From Antilocapra americana (Eukaryota; Chordata; Mammalia; Artiodactyla; Antilocapridae), in the NCBI GenBank assembly GCA_007570785.1, contig ML661799.1, forward strand, positions 1,339,598 to 1,403,597: DNA of 64,000 bases, in the 5' to 3' direction. The notes under the pieces are model-generated. The model was given only the letters and a program-made list of their open reading frames with translations, did not search any database and was not told the DNA's origin. The translations under genes and the position numbers were made by a program. Below, piece by piece: positions 34,240 to 44,208 of this stretch (its first letter is position 1; each line of letters begins with the position of its first letter).

Positions 34240-34774
34240 CACTCCCCCTGGGTCATCCCGGTGCACCAGCCCCAAGCATCAAACCTGGGCTGGCGATGNN
34301 NNNNNNNNNNNNNNNNNNNNNNNNNNNNNNNNNNNNNNNNNNNNNNNNNNNNNNNNNNNNNNNNNNNNNNNNNNNNNNNNNNNNNNNNNNNNNNNNNNNN
34401 NNNNNNNNNNNNNNNNNNNNNNNNNNNNNNNNNNNNNNNNNNNNNNNNNNNNNNNNNNNNNNNNNNNNNNNNNNNNNNNNNNNNNNNNNNNNNNNNNNNN
34501 NNNNNNNNNNNNNNNNNNNNNNNNNNNNNNNNNNNNNNNNNNNNNNNNNNNNNNNNNNNNNNNNNNNNNNNNNNNNNNNNNNNNNNNNNNNNNNNNNNNN
34601 NNNNNNNNNNNNNNNNNNNNNNNNNNNNNNNNNNNNNNNNNNNNNNNNNNNNNNNNNNNNNNNNNNNNNNNNNNNNNNNNNNNNNNNNNNNNNNNNNNTA
34701 CCCATGGTGGATTCATGACAATGTATGGCAAAACCAACACAATAAAGTAAAGAAAATTTAAAAAAAAAAAAAAA
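34240..34774 (+). mobile_element. L1 insertion with inverted 5' part, containing the gap
   Basis: Left of the gap, 34241-34298 is L1 3' UTR in reverse complement (gggtcatcccggtgcaccag). Right of it, 34699-34774 is the L1 terminus in forward sense with a poly(A) tail. The break points are neighbouring positions on the L1 3' UTR, as a twin-primed copy would give. gtgtg(g/a)ctg at 34230-34238 and 34779-34787 is a weak TSD candidate. Confidence 0.7.
34299..34698. other. Assembly gap (400 N)
   Basis: Run of exactly 400 undetermined bases. Any frame spanning it is meaningless. Confidence 0.99.
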
Positions 34775-34984
34775 GCCAGTGTGACTGTTAGAAGCATAAT
34801 GTCTGAAACAGGGGAGGGGATAGCCCAGCTGCTGGTTCAGCCACACTTGGAGCATTTTGTCAACTCTTGGAGTGATATATTTTAGGAGATATATGCATCA
34901 TGCAACGAATTATTAAAGTACTAAAGGAAAGCTTAGCCAGATTTAAGAGAAAACTCTCAGAACAACAGACTCTCTTCAAATATG

Positions 34985-35265
34985 TGGAGAAGGCAATGGC
35001 ATCCCACTCCAGTACTCTTGCCTGGAAAATCCCATGGATGGAGGAGCCTGGTAGGCTGCAGTCCATGGGGTCGCTACGAGTCGGCCATGACTGAGCAACT
35101 TCACTTTCACTTTCCACTTCCCTGCATTGGAGAAGGAAATGGCAACCCACTCCAGTGTTCTTGCCTGGAGAATCCCAGGGACGGGGGAGCCTGGTGGGCT
35201 GCCGTCTACGGGGTCGCACAGAGTTGGATAGGACTTAAGCGACTTAGCAGCAGCAGCAGCAGCAG
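34985..35265 (+). mobile_element. Bov-A2 SINE (two Bov-A units)
   Basis: Two 'ggcaa/ggcat ccactccagt' units in tandem (34992 and 35140) are joined by a linker (ttcactttcactttccactt) and end in (AGC)n. TSD cttcaa(a/g)tatg at 34974-34984 and 35266-35276. Confidence 0.94.
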
Positions 35266-35266
35266 C
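35247..35266 (+). repeat. (AGC)n microsatellite in the Bov-A2 tail
   Basis: Six to seven AGC units at the end of Bov-A2, a position known for length polymorphism in this family. Confidence 0.85.
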
Positions 35267-35276
35267 TTCAAGTATG

Positions 35277-35578
35277 ATGAGGGTTGTGGAAGATAAATTA
35301 GTTTTTATTTTTTTAACTTATCGAGCCAGTTGAGATCCTAGGACCATAAGGCTGAATTTAGAGAACAAATTTTGGACCCCAGTAAAAGCTGTCTGAGGAT
35401 GGGATGAGCTGCCTCTAGAGTGATGAGCTCCCTGTCACTGCGGGAGTTCAAGCGTAATCTTGGCAATCACTTGAGCAGAAGGGACTCCAGCTTCTCGGAT
35501 GGACGGCTAGAGGAGGTGACCTTTCTGACCCCTCCCAGGGCTGAAATCCCATGACTGTCATGATAAATTGCTTGCTCT
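35277..35578. other. No feature recognised
   Basis: Unique-looking sequence between Bov-A2 and BovB. Confidence 0.4.
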
Positions 35579-35589
35579 ACCATCTAGCC

Positions 35590-35838
35590 CAAATACTCAT
35601 TGGAAGGATTGTTGCGAAAGCAGAAATTCCAGTACTTTGACCACCTGATGCGAAAAGTTGACTCACTGGAAAAGATGAGTTGATGCTGAGAAAGATCGAA
35701 GGCAAAAGGAGAAGGGAGGGGTAGAGGATGAGATGGTTAGATAGCATCACCAACTCAATGAACATGAATTGCAGCAAATTCAAGGAGAACAGAGGGGTCG
35801 TAAAGAGTCAGGCATGACTCAGCAACTGAAAAGCAACC
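35590..35838 (+). mobile_element. BovB 3' end with TSD
   Basis: Starts 'aatactcattggaaggattg' and ends 'gactcagcaactgaaaagca'. Perfect 11-bp TSD accatctagcc at 35579-35589 and 35839-35849. Confidence 0.92.
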
Positions 35839-35904
35839 ACCATCTAGCCAGCCTGGGGCCATACTTTTTGGTTCAATTTCAACTCTAGGAAGAGCCTCAC
35901 AGGT

Positions 35905-36141
35905 AGGTGTGTGTGCATGCATGCATACCAAGTCACTTTGGTCTGGTATGACTCTTTGTGACCCCATGGACTGTAGCTTGCCAGGCTCCTCTGTTCATGG
36001 GATTATCCCGGCAAGAATACTGGAGTGGGTTGCCATGCCCTCCTCCAGGGGAATCTTTCCAATCCAGGGAGCGAACCCACATCTCATAAGTCTCCTGCAT
36101 TGGCAGGCAGGTTCTTTACCACCAGCACCACCTAGGAAGCC
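35905..36141 (-). mobile_element. Bov-tA SINE
   Basis: From 'gcatgcatgcataccaagtc' to 'accacctaggaagcc'. Short possible TSD cacaggt at 35898-35904 and 36142-36148. Confidence 0.9.
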
Positions 36142-36148
36142 CACAGGT

Positions 36149-37228
36149 GTGTTTTTATCTTTTTTGCACTTTGAATTGCACTTTGAATGCAATTCTAATC
36201 AGTAGCCTGGCTTTGAATGCCTAGCGCCATCTTGGTGGTAAAAGCCAGACTGGGGAGAACCATTTGACTTGCTGGCTGGTTTTCCCTGGCTTCCCTTCAG
36301 GTGTCCTCCACCAGCATCCAGTCTGCAGCAATGCTTAGAAGGGATCAGCTGAGCCACTGAAGTCATTTATCTTAAACAGGATGGGACAGGAGAAAGGGCA
36401 GGCTCCTGACAGGCAAATAAACTTAATGAAGTTTGTAATAGACTGAGGAAATATCAGCCTCGTGATCAAAGCAGGAATTAGCCACAGGAAACTATTAATT
36501 AAGACTCTCTCACTATCTCCTTCATCCCATTTCCTTCTTTAGGGTGGTGGTAACCACTCTAATTGTTCTCCGCCTTTCAAGGATTCAAATGAGGTTTTTC
36601 TTTGATTTCAAAGGGCCACTGGAGGTCACTTGTAGTTACCCTCAGGCTCCAAGGGCCCCACGTTCCAAGCTCTGCCCTCTAAGACTGGGAGCTGCCCTGT
36701 GCTAAGTGCCTGCTCCCTTGTCCCCATATACACAATGTTCTGCCCGGGAACGTTCTTGCTGATCTTCCAAGTCTGACTCAAAACTCCTCTTGCCCAGGAA
36801 GCTTTCTCTCACTGTGACGGCCTGCTACCCTTTCTGGGGTCCTACTTCCTGCATGCTGGTTGTTACTGCAGCCACAGAGGAACTGGGCTTGTGCTGGCTG
36901 TTTGGACTTTCCTGGACTTGGAGTGTGTATATCTGGGCGAGGGTAATATTCAAAGTTTTTATTAATAATTATCAGTGTAGTAATATAGATCAAAACATGT
37001 GTCAGTTTATAAATAAAAAACATTTTAGGTCTATTCCCTGTTGCTCTCTAACTAAAACCATCTGCCAAGTGATGCAAGTTTTACTTCAGGCCACTCATCA
37101 AACCACATCCATTTGTTTTTTGATTTTTAAAAATTGCTGGTGTGATCTTTTATTTGATGCAGCCGTCACTAGCTCAGTGATGGCTCTGACTATGATCAGA
37201 CACAGGGACTGCATCAAACTTTTCCAGT
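36149..37228. other. Unique sequence, no gene supported
   Basis: A 146-codon frame (36790-37230, plus) is Cys/Trp-rich and resembles no known protein, and its codon pattern looks random. A short tandem 'gcactttgaatt' pair lies at about 36168-36192. Not recognised as a repeat. Confidence 0.35.
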
Positions 37229-37328
37229 GATTTTCCTACTCAGTTGCTAGTCAGGAGGTCCCCAGGGTTGGAAACTCTGTGCAGAAGTCACAGTTGGGTG
37301 CTGGGCACAAACCTGATGCTGACGTTTC
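37229..37328 (+). repeat. Inverted-duplication arm 1 (likely source)
   Basis: This 100-base segment is identical, base for base, to the reverse complement of 39122-39221. It shows no transposon character and blends with its flanks, so it is more likely the original copy. Confidence 0.93.
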
Positions 37329-37606
37329 CCATGAGGCCCAGATCTGGGCACCTGTCCTAGACCTCACTGACCATGCCGGCACCAGCCCTGCCTACCCTGC
37401 ATCTGTGCCAATGTCCCGTCAACGCTGGACCACTCTGAAGGAGGCAGAGAAGGCTGTGTAAAACCCCCAGTCTCGGTTTGCTCTGCAGCTGCTGGGAGTC
37501 CCTTGTATTTGCTCCCCACTGTCCCCAGACCTCATTACCCACCATTGTGGCCAACCCCAAATGCAGGTTTATGGTCTTAACTACCTATACTATGTACCAA
37601 CTAATA

Positions 37607-37855
37607 CGTTGTTGTTGCCTAGTCACTAAGTTGTGTACAACTCATTGCAAACCCATGGACCATAGCCCATTGTCCTCTCATGGGAGGACATGGGAGGACA
37701 AGGCTCCTCTGTCCATGGGATTCTCTAGGCAAGAATACTGGAGTGGGTTGGCATATCCTTCTTCAGAGAATTTTCCCGACACATGGATGTATCAAACCCA
37801 TGTCTCCTACATTGGCAGGTATATTCTTTACCACTGAGCCACCTGGGAAGCCCAC
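37607..37855 (-). mobile_element. Bov-tA SINE with tandem duplication
   Basis: Reverse complement from 'gttgttgttgcctagtcact' to 'gagccacctgggaagcccac'. The unit 'tgggaggaca' is repeated at 37681-37700. Confidence 0.9.
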
Positions 37856-39009
37856 CACCTAACATAGAACTGGTCTGATTTTTCAACAACCAGTTCCCTG
37901 TGCCAGTGTATTCACATAACCTGTACGTCCACCACATCCCTAAGGGCAGGAGTTCTAGAATGTATCTGCCCCTGTCGGCAGGGACATCAAGTCTACAAAG
38001 GGCCTCACAAGAGCAATGTATGACACAGCTGTTTTGCCAGCACATCATGCCTCAGAAATGATACCCACATTCTCCCTCTGCCAGCACACCTCCAGATCAG
38101 TAAAGGGTCCAGTATCCATTCTCTGCCTCCTCTACTATAAATGCCAACCTGACCCTTCATATATTCTGATTTAGAAATATAATATGATGAAATACACTAA
38201 AACATCATATAACCACATGGATCTCTTCCTGAAGGTGTCAGAAGCAATCAGGGGACACACAGACAGGAGTAGGCACAGCTTCTGTATAAATCTCCACCTG
38301 CTCAGGAGATTTATGGAGACAGACAACTGTGCAGGGGTAGGAGGGGGCTGGAGCCAGGAACAGAAAGAATGACTTATGACTGCTGTCTACTCAGGCAGGC
38401 CCTTGTCGTTGGAAACAGCTTTCTTGTTGCCTCTGTTGGTTGAAGCCTCAACAAATGTAGAAAGATGAACTGGGGGTCTCCCATCAGGGACTGAGATTTT
38501 CTGCAGTAAAGATCATTAGCGAGAATAACTCCTCTCCATGCATGGTATTTATCATCCCCTCCCTTGGTAGGGGCTGGAGGGCTCTAGTGGTTCCAGAGAA
38601 GAGCAGTGGGCAGCTTTAGATCAGGACATGAATGACAATGAGCAAATACAAAGCTATTATCGCTCCCTCTCCTCTGCCCCCACCTCTGTCCTCAGAAAAG
38701 TTGACCCCGTTCAATTAGCTTAATGACATGGTGGGAGATGGTATTTCCAAACAGCAACACGGCTGAGCTGTGATCCTCTGGTGGCTGATGCAAAGCCTGT
38801 CAGGCAGGCTCAGCAGCAGCCCAGTGACCCAATCAGCCTGACACACACTTTTGGGGAAGTGCTTGTAATTCAGCCCTGACACTGGGATCAATGGCACCCG
38901 TTTCAGAGAGCTGTCTTCCCAGGGAAGCAGACAAGGTATTAGCCTCCAAGGGCTCAGCAGACTGTAGCAGTGGGCTGTGTATCTCACCCCGAGTCCTCTA
39001 TCCTGCGTC
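37856..39009. other. Unique sequence, possibly conserved non-coding
   Basis: No repeats are recognised. 38490-38960 has mixed composition with intact-looking motifs such as ttcaattagcttaatgacat at 38709. No frame above 90 codons. Conservation would have to be tested by alignment. Confidence 0.35.
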
Positions 39010-39290
39010 TGTAGGTGCCTGTTCCATGCAGTGAGCAGAGATCAACCATGGGCTCCAGCCCAGCCTCCACCACTCAATCCGTAAAGCCCTGGGCAAGATG
39101 TTTAACCATTCCCTCACCCCTGAAACGTCAGCATCAGGTTTGTGCCCAGCACCCAACTGTGACTTCTGCACAGAGTTTCCAACCCTGGGGACCTCCTGAC
39201 TAGCAACTGAGTAGGAAAATCTGCAAAAACAGTAACAACAGGCCAGGTATTAGGGTGTAAACATTTCAAGATATATGCAGTAAGGATTTC
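39010..39290 (+). repeat. MIR SINE split by a 100-bp insert
   Basis: 'gccctgggcaagatgtttaa' (about 39085) is the MIR core, followed by 'ccattccctcacccctga'. The expected continuation ('tctgcaaaaacagtaacaac') appears only after 39221. The intervening 39122-39221 is foreign to MIR. Confidence 0.6.
39122..39221 (-). repeat. Inverted-duplication arm 2 (inserted copy)
   Basis: Perfect reverse complement of 37229-37328, ending sharply at both sides inside a MIR. No TSD or poly(A) is seen, so it is not a standard retroposition. Confidence 0.93.
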
Positions 39291-40373
39291 AGAGCCTCCC
39301 CCAGCACACTGGAAACATTCAACAAACCTGGCACTGGGGCTTTGTATTTGCTCTCTTCTCTCTCTTTTTGTTTTATGCTCTTCTTTTTCAGTCTGTGCCT
39401 CTGTCCCCACAGATCCATCACTAAACCTTCCCCTACGTCAGTCTTTCTCAGTTGGTCTCTGCTTAATCTCTCTCATTCTTTTCTCTGGCATCCCTGGTTC
39501 TCTCTGTCTAGGTCTCCATTTCTTTCTCTGTCTCGCTTCTTAGCTGTTCAATATCTCTTGCAAGCCTGGACTCCTTTTCCATTCCTTAGACTTGGAATAT
39601 TATGGTATCAGAGGGTTTCAAATCCCTTACGTGGGAAAAATGAACTCTCCTGAATGGTGATCACCAACACCTTCATGAAGCTTGAGCTGAGAAATCCAGA
39701 ATTTACTACTGTAATTATCCCACCTGAAGTGAAGCCAACTTGGCTGGGCTGGCAGAGCAGAGTGCCAGTCAAGAGCCAATCGCCACCCTCCCACTGAGCA
39801 GAGCCAAGCTGCCCAGCCCTCTGCTGGGTGCTAAAAATAGGCATCGGGGCCAGGGCAGCTAAAAATATGCTCCTCACAATGCAATCTTCCTGTGCCCCAC
39901 AGGCTGAGACTGGCAAGGCAGGGGCATTCAGAACCCTGGGGTCTGCAGCTGCACAGCTCCAGCTGGGCGGGGGAGGAGGGGAGGAAGGAGAACAGGCAGA
40001 GACCAGAAGCCTGCAGACCCATCAGCAACTTGGGAGCAAGCACACAGCAGACCACAGTCAGTCACAAGATGCCACAGGGCTGCAGAGCACACACATGACC
40101 GCCAGAACCACTGGGGCAGGAGGTCAACCTTGGGTGCCTGGGAGAACTGAAGGGCTTCTTCAGCTTTGGTCTCCCAGTCTGATGCCTGTTGTTTCCCCTA
40201 AGATTACAGCTGCCTTCAATCTGCTTAGTAACACTTCTATTCCACAAGTCGAAGCTTCTTTGTCCCTGGAAGGGAGAGGTTTACTGTCCCTCAACCCAGC
40301 CCCAAACATCCAGCCATCCAGAGCAACTATCTTCTCCAAAAGGAAAGACAGAAAGTTATCTTTGCTGAGTACT
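39291..40373. other. Unique GC-richer block
   Basis: 39350-39560 is pyrimidine-rich (C/T). 39680-40330 holds the first 180 codons of the longest frame in the window (39828-40694), whose last third is translated SINE. No protein family is recognised in the unique part. Confidence 0.4.
39831..39965. promoter_or_regulatory. MEF2-like and E-box motif cluster
   Basis: ctaaaaatag at 39831-39840 fits the MEF2 consensus YTAWWWWTAR exactly, and a near match follows at 39859-39868. CAGCTG E-boxes are at 39946-39951 and 39960-39965. Such pairing is typical of muscle enhancers, but motifs this short arise by chance, so this is only a candidate. Confidence 0.25.
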
Positions 40374-40383
40374 CATGGTAGTA

Positions 40384-40504
40384 GCGGATGGCACCCCACT
40401 CCAGTACTCTTGCCTGGAAAATCCCATGGACGAGGGAGCCTGGTGGGCTGCCATCTATGGGGTCACACAGAGTCAGACACGACTGAGCGACTTCGCAGCA
40501 GCAG
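40384..40504 (+). mobile_element. Bov-A monomer
   Basis: 'ggatggcaccccactccagt' to a cagcagcag tail. TSD catgg(t/a)agta at 40374-40383 and 40505-40514. Confidence 0.88.
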
Positions 40505-40514
40505 CATGGAAGTA

Positions 40515-40712
40515 GGCTTCCCTGGTGGTTTAGATGGTAAAAAATCTGCCTGCAACATAGGAGACCTGGGTCAGGAAGATCCCCTGGAGAAGGAAACCGC
40601 AACCCACCCCAGTATTCTTGCCTGGAGAATTCCATGGAGAGAGGAGCCTGGCAGGCTATATTCCAGAGGGTTGCAAAGAGTCGGACATGACTGAGCAACT
40701 AAGCAAGCACAT
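40515..40712 (+). mobile_element. Bov-tA SINE
   Basis: Starts 'ggcttccctggtggtttaga' immediately after the right TSD of the upstream Bov-A, and ends 'gactgagcaactaagcaagc'. Its 20-base gap after 'ggagacctgggt' shows a small internal deletion. Confidence 0.92.
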
Positions 40713-40744
40713 ATGGTGGTGATTCCAGCAGTGCTGTGAGGCCT

Positions 40745-40860
40745 GTGTTGTCATTTTTCTCTTCTTCCAGATGAGGAAGTCCAGGCTCAGAGAAGCAAAG
40801 CAAGAGGCCCAAAGCTTCTCAGGCAGTCAGTGGAAGGGCCCAGATTCAAAGTCTTTCAAT
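40745..40860 (-). repeat. MIR SINE
   Basis: 'ttccagatgaggaagtccag' then 'gctcagagaagcaaagcaag' is reverse-complement MIR. Confidence 0.7.
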
Positions 40861-40893
40861 CCAACTGCAGGTCCTCTGCCCTCTCCTCTACAT

Positions 40894-41110
40894 CGGGGAT
40901 TCTCAGCTGAGGGGGATTCACCCTGTGGGGGACACTTGGTAATGTCAAGGAACAATTTTGGTGGTTGTAACCACGGGAGAGGGTACTACTGGCGTCTAGT
41001 GGGTAGAGGCCAAGGATGCTGCTCAGTATTCTACAATGCGCAGGATGCCCCCTACAACAGTTCTCCTCGCACAGAAGAGTGTCAAGAGTGCCAAGGTTGG
41101 CAACCCCTGC
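40894..41110 (+). mobile_element. MER20-like hAT-Charlie DNA transposon
   Basis: 'gggggacacttggtaatgtc', 'tactggcgtctagtgggtag' and 'gaggccaaggatgctgctca' are characteristic of a 220-bp non-autonomous hAT family I know as MER20. Near full length, from 'ggggattctcagc' to 'ggttggcaacccctgc'. The name needs a library search. Confidence 0.65.
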
Positions 41111-41139
41111 TCTGCACCATGCTGCAGCACTTTCTCAGC

Positions 41140-41290
41140 CCAAGTGGCTGTCAAACGTGGATTGCATCAGAATTACCTGAGGAGCTTGTTAAAATCAGGG
41201 ACTTGAGCCCCACCCTAGACACTCACATTGCTTGAGTCTGTGGGAGTGGAAACCTGTGAATCTGCATGTTAGCAAGCCTGCCACCCATTC
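41140..41290 (+). mobile_element. MER5A-like hAT fossil
   Basis: 'gcatcagaattacctgagga' and 'gcttgttaaaatcagggact' give the MER5A start. The 3' half is more diverged (gtgaatctgcatgttagcaa). Confidence 0.65.
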
Positions 41291-41424
41291 CCCAAACCAC
41301 TGCCTTTCAGGAGATTTCAGTTTGGGTGTTCTGAGCACACACTGAGAAACACTTTCTAATGGAAAAGTTGCAAAGGGCAAGTGCCAGGACCCTGTCAGCT
41401 CTAAATAGCCTCCTGGTGCAAGGT

Positions 41425-41646
41425 GCATGCGTACTCAGTGGCTTCTGTCGTGTCTGACTCTTTGTGATCCTATAGACTGTAGCCCGCCAGGCTCCTCTGT
41501 CCATGAGATTTCCCAGGTAAGAATACTGGAGTGGGTTGCCATGCCCTCCTCCAGGGTATCTTCCCCACCCAGGGATCCAACACACATTTCTTATGTCTCC
41601 TGCAACGGCAGGTGGGTTCTTCACCACTAGCACCACCTGGGAAGCC
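41425..41646 (-). mobile_element. Bov-tA SINE
   Basis: Reverse complement from 'gcatgcgtactcagtggctt' to 'accacctgggaagccc'. Well preserved. Confidence 0.92.
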
Positions 41647-42425
41647 CTCTGGTAAAACATAAGCACTTGTAAAACATTCCCCAATAAGAAAACACACACA
41701 CTTTAGAGGAACAAAGGGTCCAGGTAGCCACAAAAGTTAAAGCTCTGATGGCCCGTAGCACAAATCACGTGGCTTCCCTCAAATCAATTTACCTAACCAA
41801 ATGCTTAACTTGACCAGTGGCCAATGGCAGTGTGCATCACTGGTGCCTTTCTCCCAGCTCTTCTTTTGATATAAACAAACCAATACATCGCACAGATGGG
41901 ATCATTTGGGTTAGCAGCTGAAGAAAGAATGAGGGAAACCACAGGTGCGTTGTCAAGATTAATATGCAGGCAGGTTCAGAATTGGAATGGCACCAGGTAA
42001 CATCACGCCTGGATAGGAAGACACAGTAATATGAATTGACTAAAGACAAAGGGAAAACAAATGGGAAGTGACAAGCAAAAAGGGGAACAGCAAGAGCTAA
42101 TGGGCTGAGCAACTAAGAATCCTCCCAGCCCATCACCCAGCCTGCCCACTTGGCTCTTTCTTCCCTGTCCTCCAGGAAACATCCCCAGGACTGAGCTCCT
42201 AAGCATCTGGATGGATGATGCATCCTGCTCCATGTCAATAACAGCTCCCCTATTGTTATCAATTTGGTTCAACAGATGTTCACCTCAGACAGGAAAGACA
42301 AATGAGACACCACTAGAGAAGAAAAGCCGCATGCTCTGAGCAACTTCGCAGCAAAGGAAGGTTCATTACAGGAATCACAATTACCAGAGTGAGCAGAGGT
42401 ATGGGGACAGCTCAGCCTCCGTCAG
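41647..42425. other. No feature recognised
   Basis: Unique-looking sequence. Short frames on the minus strand show no domain. Confidence 0.4.
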
Positions 42426-42429
42426 GAAT

Positions 42430-42565
42430 AAAGAAGCCTGCCTTCCTGCCTTCTTGCCTTCCTTCTCCCTCCTCCCTACATTCACGTCCCCCCACCGCTC
42501 CTCCCTCCCTCCCTCACCTCCCCTCCTTTCCTTATTCTCTCTCTCTCCCTTCCTTCCTTCCACAA
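42430..42565. repeat. Pyrimidine-rich (CCTT/CTCC)n low-complexity tract
   Basis: Almost pure C/T over about 130 bases with imperfect CCTT, CCTCC and CTCT units. Overlapping frames here (for example 42381-42728, minus) are artefacts of composition. Confidence 0.85.
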
Positions 42566-42934
42566 GCATGCATTTGGTGGCCCAGGTGGAACGTGCCCTC
42601 CCCCAGACTACTAGAGAGTCTCTGAGTGAGGGAGGGCTTGCTGCGAATGGGTTTTCAGGCTGACTCCGAGTTGGTGGCAGTCTCACCCTTTGTCTCTGCT
42701 GCTCAGAATGTGGGGCCTGGAGGTGCATCAGGGTGCCATTTATAGGGTTTGAGGTGTTACTGGAGAGAGATGGATGTTTCTCAGAGTCGAGAAGGAAATG
42801 AGTTTATAGGAAGAATATATTCTTAACTGTCAGGGGGACATATCGGGAAATCTTGACAGATCCAGTATTGTGGAAACAAGATTATACCAAACAAAATCTA
42901 GATGCATCCTGCTTCCTGCAGGTTAGCACTATAT

Positions 42935-42985
42935 GCCAGACTATAGTAGATGCTCAATAAATATTTGTTGAATGAGTGAATGAAC
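42935..42985 (+). repeat. L2 terminal fragment
   Basis: 'gtagatgctcaataaatatt' and 'tgttgaatgagtgaatga' form the L2 3' terminus. Confidence 0.7.
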
Positions 42986-43289
42986 CTTTATTGTTGCCAA
43001 TGAACTTAAAGAATGATGGGTCCTTTTCTTATAGTTTAATTTCTATCTTATTCTCTTTATTTTCAAATTGTGTATTTGGTGCATCTCAAAAACATCTAGA
43101 GAGATACACAGACTCTAATAACTTTAAAATCCCCAACATGCATGGTGTCCAACGATTTATAGGGTAACTTCCCAGCCCTTGTCAGTACCTATTTCCCAAG
43201 GGAAACTGATGGACTTGGGTTCCCTTATATTTCAATCTCTATGGCTCCAGTTGAAGAAACCAGGTGCAGACCCAACCCAGGCTTGGCCA

Positions 43290-43620
43290 TTCAAGCACAA
43301 AACATTTTTTATTGAATTCCTAGTAATGCAAGACACAGAGCTCGACAGTGAGGACACAAGGGTGAGAGATAAACATGACCTCTTTTCATCCAAGCTACAT
43401 TCTCGTGGAGAAAGATATTAATACAGTGATGTTGAAATTATAAAATTCAACTGTGATAATTGAGTGTTCTGGAAGACAGTCACAGGGTGGGATGCTGAGA
43501 GCACTGGACAAAGTTGGAGGGACTGAGAAAGTCTTCCCTCAAAGAATAGCTGTTTTAGTTGAGAGCAGAGGACTGAGTAGGATTTAAAGATAATGGGGTG
43601 GGAGGGAGGAATAAATTAGG
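43290..43620 (-). repeat. L2 fragment
   Basis: 'acattttttattgaattcct' and 'gtgataattgagtgttctgg' run in reverse-complement L2 order, followed by an L2-like 'gagaaagtcttccctcaaag'. Confidence 0.5.
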
Positions 43621-43639
43621 AGTTTGGGGTCAAAAGATA

Positions 43640-43754
43640 CACACGTCTATGTATAAAATAGATAAACAACAAAGACTTACTGCATAGCGCAGAGGATTAT
43701 ATTCAATATTTTGTAAAAACTATAATGGAAAAGAATTGAATATACATGTGAACA

Positions 43755-43794
<40 letters not shown>

Positions 43795-43890
43795 CTTTCC
43801 TGTATACCTGAAACTAGCACAATATTATACATCAGCTATACGTGAACAAAATAAAATGCTACAATCAACAAATTTAATTAATTAATTAAA
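43640..43890 (+). mobile_element. Older artiodactyl L1 3' end
   Basis: 'ttactgcatagcgcagagga', 'aatggaaaagaattgaatat' and 'tacctgaaactagcacaata' match an L1 3' UTR different from the young L1 copies here. A (TA)n run interrupts it. Confidence 0.75.
43761..43793. repeat. (TA)n microsatellite
   Basis: About 16 uninterrupted TA units, probably expanded from the AT-rich L1 sequence around it; likely polymorphic. Confidence 0.95.
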
Positions 43891-44208
43891 GAATAAATGT
43901 AATGGATTGAGTAGAGACCCAACATTGGAGGAAGCATGCCACTTTTAAGAAATGAAAAACAAAGACAAAGAAAGGCAAAGGAAGAGAAGAAACCAGTACA
44001 AGGCATGGGTAACTGCCCAGAAACTTTTCCCACTAAATTTGCTCTCAGTGGCTTGGAGTATAAGAAAGCTAGTGTGGCAGGAATGGAGAGAGGAAAGAGC
44101 CAAGTGAGCCCCCAAAAGGTGAAGTTGCAGGGACAGGCAGGCCAGAAATGGCAGAAAGTCAAGGATTGAGGATTTCTGATTTTAGGACAGTTGATAAGTT
44201 AAAGTTTT

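Noticed and set aside
34064..34855. Several 160- to 230-codon frames
   Set aside because: They run through 400 undetermined bases, so the reading is meaningless.
39828..40694. 288-codon open frame on the plus strand, the longest unambiguous one
   Set aside because: The C-terminal third is translated Bov-A/Bov-tA sequence and the first part has no domain or splice context. Chance opening in GC-richer DNA is the simpler explanation.
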